DNA of 20,221 bases from Thermoplasmatales archaeon UBA509 (GTDB lineage Archaea; Thermoplasmatota; Thermoplasmata; Thermoplasmatales; Thermoplasmataceae), in contig DAJC01000015.1 of the NCBI GenBank assembly GCA_002498845.1, forward strand, positions 1 to 20,221, written 5' to 3'. The stretch's first letter is position 1; each line of letters begins with the position of its first letter. The notes beneath the pieces were generated by a model. It saw nothing but the letters and a program-made list of their open reading frames with translations. It was not told the origin of the DNA and did no database searches. Made by a program: the position numbers and the translations under genes. Of this stretch, positions 8,035 to 14,906 are shown one piece after another.

Positions 8035-9269
8035 CAGTAAACATCTCCAGTGAGTGTTATGTCCACCATCTCTCCTTCCTCCAGTCCCTCCCTGTTTTCC
8101 GGAATCACGGTGATGCCGTTTGAAAGGAGCAGAGACGACAGTATGCCTGACCCTGTAATCCGCAACGGGTCAGCAACAAGCCCATTCTCCGTGTTCCTGA
8201 CCCTGACACGCAGGTATGATCTCATGCCATCCCTGTTGGCGACTCTTTCGGTCATGGCAGCCCTGACCACGACCCTGGTGCGCTTCAGTCCGGTCTGCAC
8301 TGCCAGGAACGGGCCCAGGAAGGCCTCCAGGGAGATCAGTGCGGCAACGGGCAGGCCCGACACTGAGAATACTGGCTTCCCGCCAACATCATACAGCGAT
8401 ATGGTGCGGCCGGGCCTGATCATTACTCCACCGAATATCATTTCACCCATCCCGTCAAGCACATCTGCCACAAGGTCCCGGGAACCCAGGCTTGTGCCGC
8501 CGGTCACTGCCAGGATGTGGTGCCTGCCTATGCTTTCATCTATGGCGGACCTGATTTTATCCGGATCATCGGGCACCACGCCAAGATCGCCTGTACGCAT
8601 GTATGCAGATGAAAAATAAGACAGGAGCAGCGGCTGGGTGGTGTTTCTGACACCCATCCCCGGCATGATCTCATTTCCCGTTGATATTATGCCCATTTCC
8701 ATGATTGCAAAGACCTCCAGCTTTTCTATCCCCACGGCAATGCATGCAGCCATGTGCTGTGCCCTGATGATCTCCCCGCTGCCCACAATCTTCTGGCCGC
8801 TGGTAATGTCCTCACCGGCACGCGACACGTTCTCGTACTTCCTCACGGACCGGAACACCCTGAGGGAATTTCCGGACCTTTCCGCATATTCTGCCATAAC
8901 CACTGCATCTGAGCCTTCAGGCATCTCCCCTCCTGTGTATATCTCATATGCCTGGCCGTGATCCATGGATGCTGGATCGGTTCGCCCAGCCTCAATCTCC
9001 CCCTTCACTTCAAGGGTTATGAAATTGTATTCCGAAGCGCCGGATACATCTGATGATACAACGGCATAACCGTCCACGGCGCTCCTGCTGAATGACGGTG
9101 AGTTCTCGCGTGCATAAACATCTGATGCTGAGATTCTCCCTGCTGATTCACGTACCGGGATCATTTCAGTGGCGATCCTGTCCCATTTTCTCCCAGCCAG
9201 ACGCTCCAACGCCGTGGAAAATGCCATGAGGCTACCAAAACCCTGCATCTTCCTCCGGTTGCCTCCCAT
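8034..9269 (-). CDS. moeA: Molybdopterin molybdenumtransferase MoeA (stand-alone)
   Basis: Cytoplasmic enzyme that inserts molybdate or tungstate into adenylylated molybdopterin, 411 residues as started here. Family motifs are SAVDGYAV (63-70), GEMPEGSDAVVMAEY (114-128), ISTGNEI (195-201), TGGTSLGSRDLVADVL (256-271) and the C-terminal MoeA beta-barrel segment after about 335. Two canonical loops are changed: MIRPGRTIS stands where MKPGKP is usual, and SGLPVAA where PGNPVAS is usual. It therefore differs from the fused paralogue, which keeps the KPGKP form. First gene of a two-gene operon. Start choice: ATG 9269 is about 24 nt from a TATA box, which suits a leaderless start. ATGs at 9248 (after a GGAGG) and 9227 are alternatives, and the homologous region begins near the last. 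Mo versus W specificity cannot be read from sequence. Confidence 0.9.
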   Translation of the reverse strand: MGGNRRKMQGFGSLMAFSTALERLAGRKWDRIATEMIPVRESAGRISASDVYARENSPSFSRSAVDGYAVVSSDVSGASEYNFITLEVKGEIEAGRTDPASMDHGQAYEIYTGGEMPEGSDAVVMAEYAERSGNSLRVFRSVRKYENVSRAGEDITSGQKIVGSGEIIRAQHMAACIAVGIEKLEVFAIMEMGIISTGNEIMPGMGVRNTTQPLLLSYFSSAYMRTGDLGVVPDDPDKIRSAIDESIGRHHILAVTGGTSLGSRDLVADVLDGMGEMIFGGVMIRPGRTISLYDVGGKPVFSVSGLPVAALISLEAFLGPFLAVQTGLKRTRVVVRAAMTERVANRDGMRSYLRVRVRNTENGLVADPLRITGSGILSSLLLSNGITVIPENREGLEEGEMVDITLTGDVY

Positions 9270-9288
9270 AGAATTGAATTTTTGTACA

Positions 9289-9297
9289 GTATTAATC
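9289..9297 (-). promoter_or_regulatory. TATA box of the moeA operon
   Basis: GATTAATAC on the minus strand is centred about 24 nt from the ATG at 9269. It supports that start and a leaderless bicistronic moeA message. Confidence 0.5.
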
Positions 9298-9306
9298 TCT
9301 ATCGAT

Positions 9307-10716
9307 TCACTGCCCTCTGTTCTTCAGGAGGGATGTGACGGCACCAACAAGGCTGAGTATGGCCGAGATGAACATCACCGTGCGGAATCCCTCTGAGAAG
9401 CTGTTGAAGTACTGGGGAGTTATCGCCACAACAGTTCCGGAAAACATCCCCATCGTCAGGGGCCTGGGTATGTAGGCGGATATTATCACTGTTGCAAGAA
9501 CAATGCTGAACAGCTGGCCCGTGAATCTCATGGTTCCAAGGAATCCCGATGCGGTCCCGGAGTTGTCGCGTGATACTGAACCCATTACGGAATTGGTGTT
9601 TGGTGCCGAGAACAACCCGAATCCTATGCCGATTATTCCCAGAAGGACAAGTATATTTGCCCTGGTGAGTGGATGCATGAAATAGAGTCCCAGGAATGAG
9701 AGGCCTATTATGAGCATTCCCAACGAAGCAATTGATCTTGACTCGAACCTGTCTGAGAGCCTTCCTGCCACCGGTGACAGTGCAACCATGAACACCGGCT
9801 CAGGGAGTATCAGTATGCCGGACATGAAGGGGCTCACGTGAAGTATAACCTGCAGGCATATTGAGAAAATGAACACTATGGAGAACGTGCTGAGGTAATT
9901 GAGCAGCGCAGTGAGATTTGATGCGGCAAATGTCCTGTTTCCCCGCAACATTTCCATGGGGACTGCCTCACCTGCCCCATGTGTCCCGTACCTTATGAAC
10001 AGCATCAGGAAAACCGCTGCAATGGGCAGAATGTAAGCTGACCTCAGGAAACCGGTCACATCCCCAAGCGCTACATATGCAGTCAGTGAAAGTATTGCTC
10101 CAGCAAGAAAGGCCGGGCCCATGATCCCTGATGCCGTTGTACGCCTCCTTATCTCAATATTCCTCATGCTTACGGCTGACAGTGCCAGGGCTGCAAGGCC
10201 CACGGGGCCAGAGAACAGGAATACAGATCTCCACCCGGTGAACTCTATAAGTATACCTCCCAGAAACGGGGCAAAGGTCAGTCCCAGGTACACTGACATT
10301 GCATTGATGCCCAGCGCGAAGCCGCGGCCGCCGCGGGAATACACATAACTCACGATGGCGGTTGAGTTTGTGCTTAAGACTGCTGAGCCAAGTCCTGCCA
10401 GGAATACCATGGCAATGAGGAACGAATATGATGAAGAGAATGAGGCAGCAATGGAGGCTACGGCAAATATTATGAGACCGGCACGGAAGATCCTCACTCT
10501 CCCCACATCGTCGGAGATTCTTCCAAAGAATATCATGAAGGAGGCCAGGGGAATGAGGTAAACCATGGGTATCAGGGCCACCTGCACAAAGTCCAGGTGG
10601 AATGAGACACCAATCCGTGGGACCGCAAATGCGATGGCACTTGATAGGAATGGGGTCACGAATGCAGAAATGGAGGTTGTGGTAAGCACAAGCCTCCTTG
10701 AGACTGAATCATTCAA
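9307..10716 (-). CDS. MFS multidrug-type transporter, DHA2 family (14 TM)
   Basis: Cytoplasmic-membrane proton-coupled exporter of the EmrB/QacA type, 469 residues with about 14 hydrophobic segments. The loop after helix 2 reads FFGRISDDVGRVRIFR, matching the MFS signature G-R-x-x-D-x-x-G-R. GSAVLSTNSTAIVSYVY and LGINAMSVYLGLTFAPFLGG resemble DHA2 motif regions, and a second-half loop reads SPVAGRLSDRFESRSIA. Substrate unknown: drugs, organic acids or metabolites are all possible. The first codon is TTG, preceded directly by an in-frame TGA. No ATG occurs in frame before about residue 51, past helix 1, so TTG (or the GTG nine codons on) is the probable start. TATA-like CATAAAAAG at 10762-10770 would give a leader of about 25 nt. 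It lies 70 nt downstream of the EamA gene on the same strand. Confidence 0.82.
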   Translation of the reverse strand: MNDSVSRRLVLTTTSISAFVTPFLSSAIAFAVPRIGVSFHLDFVQVALIPMVYLIPLASFMIFFGRISDDVGRVRIFRAGLIIFAVASIAASFSSSYSFLIAMVFLAGLGSAVLSTNSTAIVSYVYSRGGRGFALGINAMSVYLGLTFAPFLGGILIEFTGWRSVFLFSGPVGLAALALSAVSMRNIEIRRRTTASGIMGPAFLAGAILSLTAYVALGDVTGFLRSAYILPIAAVFLMLFIRYGTHGAGEAVPMEMLRGNRTFAASNLTALLNYLSTFSIVFIFSICLQVILHVSPFMSGILILPEPVFMVALSPVAGRLSDRFESRSIASLGMLIIGLSFLGLYFMHPLTRANILVLLGIIGIGFGLFSAPNTNSVMGSVSRDNSGTASGFLGTMRFTGQLFSIVLATVIISAYIPRPLTMGMFSGTVVAITPQYFNSFSEGFRTVMFISAILSLVGAVTSLLKNRGQ

Positions 10717-10761
10717 TCACATCGCCATGGCATGCATGGCCTGTCCGCACATTAACAGTTC

Positions 10762-10770
10762 CTTTTTATG
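10762..10770 (-). promoter_or_regulatory. TATA-like box of the DHA2 transporter gene
   Basis: CATAAAAAG on the minus strand would place transcription start near 10741. The leader would then contain an in-frame ATG at 10737 followed by a TGA just before the TTG start of the transporter. Confidence 0.4.
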
Positions 10771-10785
10771 TTCACTATGAAGGTA

Positions 10786-11661
10786 TCAGGATAATCCATT
10801 CCCTGCATTTCCCTCCGGCACAACAACGGATATCCCGCCCCTGATCCTTGAAAGGAAAATCCCTGTGAACATAACCACGACACCTGCAATGGAGAATATG
10901 CTGGGAATCCTGGAGGTCATGAATGCTTCCAGCACCACTGTGAATATGGGTACGCTGAATGCAAGGACGGTTATGCGGTTCACCTTGCTTATGCGTATCA
11001 TGTAATTCCATAAGAGGAACTGAAGGGCACCGCCAAGTGTCCCCATCCAGGCGAGATCAATGAGAAATCCTGTGGTGATCCTGAGATGGAAATCCAGGGG
11101 GCTCAGTGCAAGCATTATTCCTGCGCCCACAATGAACTGTGTTGCATTCACCGCCACAGGGTCCTGGTCCTTGAGCTTCCTGTAAAATACGGTGAAGGTG
11201 CCCCAGAAAAATGCGTTGATGACTGTCAGTACCATTCCGACCAGGGTAAAGCCCGAAAGAAGCGGTATACCGTATATGAGAACTCCGGCGAAACCTATGA
11301 CGATTCCAAGTATTTCCATTCTTGATGGCTTCTCCGATACCAGGAGAAAAGCTATGGGGAGGGAGAAGAGCGGCATTGAATAACTGAGGACTGCTGATTC
11401 CGATGGGGACACGTAAAGCAGGCCGTATGCCCAGAACACTGTGCTTGTCACCGTTACGGCGGAAAGGAAGAGAAGGCTCTTTGTCAGTATAATTCTCCTT
11501 GAAATTGAAAGCAGCATTGCCCCGGCTATGAGATATCTCAGTCCCATGAAAACAAAGGGCGATGCAAATACGAGCCCATCCTTGGCAAAGAAATACGAAA
11601 AAGCGGTAAACACAACGTAAGGCAAAAGAAACTTGAGTTCCTTCAACCATGGGGTGAGCAT
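10786..11661 (-). CDS. EamA/DMT-family transporter (10 TM)
   Basis: Cytoplasmic-membrane transporter of the drug/metabolite superfamily, 291 residues. It has the expected two repeats of about five helices each: repeat 1 from PYVVFTAFSYFFAKDGL to about residue 130 and repeat 2 from LVGMVLTVINAFFWGTFTVFYRKL to VMFTGIFLSR. The helix-end features FAGVLIYGIP (end of repeat 1) and LGGALQFLLWNYMIRIS (repeat 2) are standard for EamA. Members export amino acids, purines, sugars or cofactors, and the substrate here is unknown. The ATG at 11661 is followed by the first helix almost at once, the normal layout. The gene has its own promoter, marked by an inverted repeat, and is divergent from the ACT-like gene. 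It could be co-transcribed with the MFS gene 70 nt downstream, but that gene also has a TATA-like box. Confidence 0.87.
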   Translation of the reverse strand: MLTPWLKELKFLLPYVVFTAFSYFFAKDGLVFASPFVFMGLRYLIAGAMLLSISRRIILTKSLLFLSAVTVTSTVFWAYGLLYVSPSESAVLSYSMPLFSLPIAFLLVSEKPSRMEILGIVIGFAGVLIYGIPLLSGFTLVGMVLTVINAFFWGTFTVFYRKLKDQDPVAVNATQFIVGAGIMLALSPLDFHLRITTGFLIDLAWMGTLGGALQFLLWNYMIRISKVNRITVLAFSVPIFTVVLEAFMTSRIPSIFSIAGVVVMFTGIFLSRIRGGISVVVPEGNAGNGLS

Positions 11662-11665
11662 TCTC

Positions 11666-11690
11666 CCGGCTAAAGCTTTGCCATAGCCGG
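11666..11690. promoter_or_regulatory. Inverted repeat CCGGCTA-N11-TAGCCGG in the EamA promoter
   Basis: A perfect 7-bp inverted repeat (arms 11666-11672 and 11684-11690, spacer 11 nt) lies between the probable TATA element (TGAAAATA, 11691-11698, minus strand) and the ATG at 11661. It covers the expected transcription start. It is either an operator or a leader hairpin controlling the transporter. Confidence 0.55.
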
Positions 11691-11792
11691 TATTTTCACT
11701 TTTTCCTTCATGAAAATGTCCTCACAGAAATTCTATTGTTAAGAATTAATGATTAAGATAATGCCATGTTGTGAGCAATGCCACGGAATCCA

Positions 11793-11813
11793 TGATATAT
11801 CAGGAGCTATATT
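11793..11813 (+). promoter_or_regulatory. Palindrome and TATA box of the HTH/ACT-like gene
   Basis: The perfect 10-bp palindrome TGATATATCA (11793-11802) is followed within a few bases by TATATT (11808-11813), centred about 30 nt from the ATG at 11841. The palindrome sits where a BRE or activator/repressor site would be, so autoregulation is possible. The preceding stretch 11700-11790 is AT-rich and I see no gene in it. Confidence 0.45.
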
Positions 11814-11840
11814 CATAAGTCGGCAAGGAATAACATATCC

Positions 11841-12407
11841 ATGACAAAGATCAATGATGCCGTGAAACTTGTGGTGAAGGAAAATCCGCTCTACGCAACC
11901 ATGATAAAAAGCGGCCTTGTTAACTATGCAAATCTTGCCAGGAAGATCCAGCCAACTGTGGAGAGCATGACGGAAAAAGATGTGAAGATCAACACCCTTG
12001 TGAAGAGCCTCACCCAGATAAAGCCTGAAACAACGTGGGGCAAGCAGATAGATCTCCTGAGGAATTCCAAGCTCTCACTGGATTACAAGTACAAGGAGAA
12101 GCTTGTGCCAAGGCCTGAAGATATAGATAGCAAAGCCATTGTTGCGGTAAGGACACCCCAGGGATTCAAGTGCCTCATGGGAGGGATGGATGACGGCGAT
12201 CTTGCCCTCATAAAGATAGAACTTCCGGAGGATGCATCCAGAAGTCCTGGACTTACGCTCTTTGTGGTGGAATACCTCATGCTGCAGAAGGTGAACATCG
12301 AGAAGATATACCGGTTTGACACGGAGATCATACTGACGGCCAGGCAGGAGGATGCTGTCAAGATTCTTGAGCACCTGAGCAACCTTATCTATAGATCCAA
12401 GGTGTAG
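11841..12407 (+). CDS. Unrecognised protein with possible HTH and ACT-like C-terminal domain
   Basis: Soluble 188-residue protein I cannot name. The N-terminal part (about 15-62) reads NPLYATMIKSGLVNYANLARKI and then DVKINTLVKSLTQI. This all-helical pattern has the spacing of a small winged-helix or helix-turn-helix, as in several archaeal regulators. After a charged linker (about 62-95) comes a beta-alpha-beta-beta-alpha pattern: ALIKIELP (121-129), an helix around PGLTLFVVEYLMLQKV, strands EKIYRF and TEIILTA (154-167) and a final helix AVKILEHLSNLI. That order and the closing helix resemble ACT ligand-binding domains, which sense amino acids. A small-molecule-responsive regulator is therefore plausible but not shown. 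It has its own promoter with a palindrome and is followed by a terminator-like hairpin, then the CoA transferase. Confidence 0.8.
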   Translation: MTKINDAVKLVVKENPLYATMIKSGLVNYANLARKIQPTVESMTEKDVKINTLVKSLTQIKPETTWGKQIDLLRNSKLSLDYKYKEKLVPRPEDIDSKAIVAVRTPQGFKCLMGGMDDGDLALIKIELPEDASRSPGLTLFVVEYLMLQKVNIEKIYRFDTEIILTARQEDAVKILEHLSNLIYRSKV

Positions 12408-12420
12408 TTCCAGCCAATAA

Positions 12421-12456
12421 GCCTGTGCCTTAACGGTTCAGGCATACTGTTTTTAT
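12421..12456 (+). terminator. Hairpin plus T-run after the HTH/ACT-like gene
   Basis: GCCTG (12421-12425) pairs with CAGGC (12439-12443), with a 13-nt loop, followed by GTTTTTA at 12449-12455. The T-rich part also serves as the likely TATA element (TTTTTATT, 12450-12457) of the next gene, centred about 31 nt from its ATG. Confidence 0.45.
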
Positions 12457-12484
12457 TCAACCTGCCGATGAAAGCGGGATATAA

Positions 12485-14128
12485 ATGAGGCCATCAATAT
12501 CGCCTGAAGGGGATACTGCATATCTGGACGAGATTCATGATGACAGCGTCCTTGCCGTTTCCGGATTCAACCTTGCAACAACACCGGAGTTCCTCATCCT
12601 GGAGCTTTACAAAAAGTACCAGGCCACTGGGCATCCGAAATCCTTGTTCCTGGAGACAGATGCGCTGCCGGCTTCTCCCGGGAGAGCCCTGGATCTCGTT
12701 CTGAAGGACATGTCGGAATCAGGTGACTGCGGTTTCATCAAAGGGATGCTTGTTCCCTTCATGGGGTTCTCCCCATATCTCCAGAAAATGACCCTGGAGG
12801 ACAGATTCCAGGTGTATGGATGGCCAATAGGTATCACCGCTTACTGGTTCAGAGAGGTTGCATCCGGCAGGCCGGGCCTGCTCACCAAGATCGGCATAGA
12901 CACATTCCTGGATCCGGACCAGGATTCCGGCACCCTGAATGAATCCGCCGCAAGGAACAGGATGTGCTATTCAACAAAGATTGATCTCTTCGGGGAGGAA
13001 TTCCTCATATACAGGGCACCGAAGCCCAATGTTTCCTTCATCAGGGTCACGTCCTCGGACCGGCTTGGAAACCTCAGCATGGAGGATGAGCCCATAAGGG
13101 GAACTGTCATGAGCATAGCGCAGGCCAGCAAAGCCATGCCAAATCCTGGAAAGGTTGTTGCCCAGGTCAAGCGGGTTGTGGCCGATGGGGCATTTTCACC
13201 CAGGCAGGTTGAGGTCCCATATCCCCTGGTGGATTACGTTGTGACATCCCCACCTCAATACCACTGGCAGGCAAGTTCATTCGAATATGATCCAAGGGCC
13301 TGCTTCAGGGTCAGCCCCGGAAATACCGACCGGCTGCTGGGGGACATGGGTGCCAGCAAATCGCCGCAGCTGCACAGGATCATCGCCAGAAGGGTTGCGC
13401 TTGAACTCATACAGTTGCTCAACAGCAAGGGTTCCCCAATACTGATCAACCTAGGAGTGGGTGTTCCGGCTTTGCTTTCCGGAATCATCTCTGAAGAAGG
13501 TCTTTCCAGGGATGTTGTGAGCGTGGTGGAATCCGGTCCATGGGGCGGTGTTGCCTTAACGGGACCGGACTTTGGAATCTCCATGGGGGCATTTGCCCTT
13601 TCCACCATACCTGACATGTTCTCCAATTATGAAGGAGGGATCATAGACACAGCCTCTCTTGGATTCCTCCAGGTGGATCAGAATGGAAACGTGAATCCTT
13701 CATACATACCTGGAAAACTCACGGGCCCTGGAGGATTCCCCGTCATAGCCGAGGGTACGCCGCGGGTTTACTTCGCAGGCACTTTCACCGCCGGAAAGAG
13801 CGACATCGCTGTTGAAAATGGAAAGCTGAACATCAGGTCGGATGGCGATGTCCTGAAGTTTGTCAACAGGGTATACAAGATCTTTTTCAGCGGGAAGCAA
13901 GCCATGAAATTCACAAAGGAGGTCAGGTATTTCACCGAGAGGGCAGTGTTCACCCTGACAGAGAACGGACTCAGGCTGGATGAGATTGCACCCGGCGCTG
14001 ATCTGGACCGGGACATACTGGGCAAAATGGAGTTCCGGCCAGTGGTCTCCAGGGAACTCAAGGAGATCCTGCCTGCTGTTTTCTCGGGGAACAGGATGAA
14101 CCTGAAATACATGATCACGCACCACTGA
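12485..14128 (+). CDS. Acyl-CoA:acetate CoA-transferase (YdiF/Pct type)
   Basis: Cytoplasmic class-I CoA transferase that moves CoA between short-chain acyl-CoAs and carboxylates such as acetate or propionate. At 547 residues it is the fused alpha-beta form, slightly longer than the usual 520. The first half opens with ILAVSGF-like DSVLAVSGFNLATTPEFLI. The second half has the family glycine loop INLGVGVPALL and the catalytic glutamate E349 in VVESGPWGG, the residue that forms the glutamyl-CoA thioester. It then shows EGGIIDTASLGFLQVDQNGNVN, GPGGFPVIAEGTPRVYFAGTFTAG and the FTERAVFTLTENGLRLDEIAPG tail; all are characteristic of YdiF/propionate CoA transferase. Substrate cannot be fixed by eye. 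One inferred link is activation of carboxylates produced by AOR, but the genes are 8 kb apart. A weak hairpin follows at 14150-14172. Confidence 0.88.
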   Translation: MRPSISPEGDTAYLDEIHDDSVLAVSGFNLATTPEFLILELYKKYQATGHPKSLFLETDALPASPGRALDLVLKDMSESGDCGFIKGMLVPFMGFSPYLQKMTLEDRFQVYGWPIGITAYWFREVASGRPGLLTKIGIDTFLDPDQDSGTLNESAARNRMCYSTKIDLFGEEFLIYRAPKPNVSFIRVTSSDRLGNLSMEDEPIRGTVMSIAQASKAMPNPGKVVAQVKRVVADGAFSPRQVEVPYPLVDYVVTSPPQYHWQASSFEYDPRACFRVSPGNTDRLLGDMGASKSPQLHRIIARRVALELIQLLNSKGSPILINLGVGVPALLSGIISEEGLSRDVVSVVESGPWGGVALTGPDFGISMGAFALSTIPDMFSNYEGGIIDTASLGFLQVDQNGNVNPSYIPGKLTGPGGFPVIAEGTPRVYFAGTFTAGKSDIAVENGKLNIRSDGDVLKFVNRVYKIFFSGKQAMKFTKEVRYFTERAVFTLTENGLRLDEIAPGADLDRDILGKMEFRPVVSRELKEILPAVFSGNRMNLKYMITHH

Positions 14129-14149
14129 TTGGCACCTTCATTCATGATG

Positions 14150-14172
14150 TGGCACCAGCATGTACGGTGTCA
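14150..14172 (+). terminator. Weak hairpin after the CoA transferase
   Basis: TGGCACC (14150-14156) can pair with GGTGTCA (14166-14172) with one G-U pair, followed by ACTTTTAAT. The same TGGCACC also occurs exactly 20 bp upstream at 14130-14136, so a protein-binding direct repeat is an alternative reading. Confidence 0.3.
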
Positions 14173-14175
14173 TCA

Positions 14176-14184
14176 ACTTTTAAT
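14176..14184 (+). promoter_or_regulatory. TATA box of the ABHD14-like hydrolase gene
   Basis: ACTTTTAAT is centred about 26 nt upstream of the ATG at 14206, predicting a leaderless transcript. Confidence 0.5.
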
Positions 14185-14205
14185 CTGTAATTGTGATATT
14201 CATTC

Positions 14206-14829
14206 ATGTCAGATGAAATAAAACAGGAATACATGCAGTTCAACAACGGCACGCTTTTTCACAGAAAACTTGACACAGGGGCACGAAAGAACATAATCCT
14301 TCTCCACGGGTGGTCATTCACCTCCAGGAACTGGAAAGATGTGGGTGCTTTCCAGCATCTTGGCGATCTTGGATTCAATGTCTATGCACCGGACTATCCT
14401 GGATTTGGGAACTCCGACCCCCAGGACAGGTATACCATAAAGAGAGGTGACATATCCAGGGGCACAGAATTTGTCAGAGACTACATGGGGCACATTGGTC
14501 TGAAGAATGCATATTTGCTTGGCGCCTCCATGGGCGGTGGCATGGTGGTCATGGCAGCCCTGGACATCCCGGATATGGTTGATGGCATCATAGCCGTTGC
14601 ACCTGCATGGGTGGAAGATCAGAAGGACAGGATGGCTGGAATCACGAAGCCTGTTCTATTTATATGGGGTTCCAATGACAATGTGGTGATGCCTTCCCTT
14701 GGGCAGCAGTACTCCTCCATCATAAAGGGATCAAGGCTGGAGATTGTGCAGGATGCACCACACCCTGTATACATAGACCAGCCCATTCGGTTTTTCTCAA
14801 TAGTTTCTGATTTCCTTCGATCCCACTGA
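14206..14829 (+). CDS. Compact alpha/beta hydrolase, ABHD14/CIB-like
   Basis: Cytoplasmic serine hydrolase of 207 residues. The catalytic triad is readable: nucleophile S108 in LLGASMGGG (GxSxG elbow), D158 in WGSNDNVV and H186 in DAPHPVYID. The oxyanion region is IILLHGWSF. The chain is short and lacks a large lid domain. HGWSFTSRNWKDVGAFQHL, YPGFGNSDP and the HP-Y-D end closely parallel the layout I recall for animal ABHD14B (HGIRFSSETWQNLGTLHRL, LPGLGHS, HPCYLDKP). Human ABHD14B has been reported as a protein lysine deacetylase that passes acetyl to CoA, but no such activity can be assumed here; an esterase is the default. It follows a CoA transferase gene but has its own promoter. Two hairpins lie just after its stop. 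Confidence 0.85.
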   Translation: MSDEIKQEYMQFNNGTLFHRKLDTGARKNIILLHGWSFTSRNWKDVGAFQHLGDLGFNVYAPDYPGFGNSDPQDRYTIKRGDISRGTEFVRDYMGHIGLKNAYLLGASMGGGMVVMAALDIPDMVDGIIAVAPAWVEDQKDRMAGITKPVLFIWGSNDNVVMPSLGQQYSSIIKGSRLEIVQDAPHPVYIDQPIRFFSIVSDFLRSH

Positions 14830-14879
14830 AGCCACCGTTTTGAATTGTGGCTTCCCATCAGCCATGGGAAATTTTAAGA
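14830..14879 (+). terminator. Tandem hairpins after the hydrolase gene
   Basis: Two perfect 6-bp stems lie back to back: AGCCAC (14830-14835) with GTGGCT (14847-14852), then TTCCCA (14852-14857) with TGGGAA (14865-14870), followed by ATTTTAAG. The first begins directly after the TGA. A terminator is likely, with operator function for the next gene as an alternative. Confidence 0.5.
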
Positions 14880-14899
14880 CCATATGAATAATTTTTTAA
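14870..14899 (+). promoter_or_regulatory. TATA candidates of the 319-residue gene
   Basis: AATTTTAAG (14870-14878) is placed for a start at the ATG at 14907. TAATTTTTTAA (14889-14899) is placed for a leaderless start at the ATG at 14922. Which is used decides five N-terminal residues. Confidence 0.4.
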
Positions 14900-14906
14900 C
14901 ATCCTG

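Noticed and set aside
11057..11650. 197-codon minus-strand frame overlapping the EamA gene
   Set aside because: It overlaps in a different frame a transporter with clear membrane helices; it is not hydrophobic and looks like a shifted reading.
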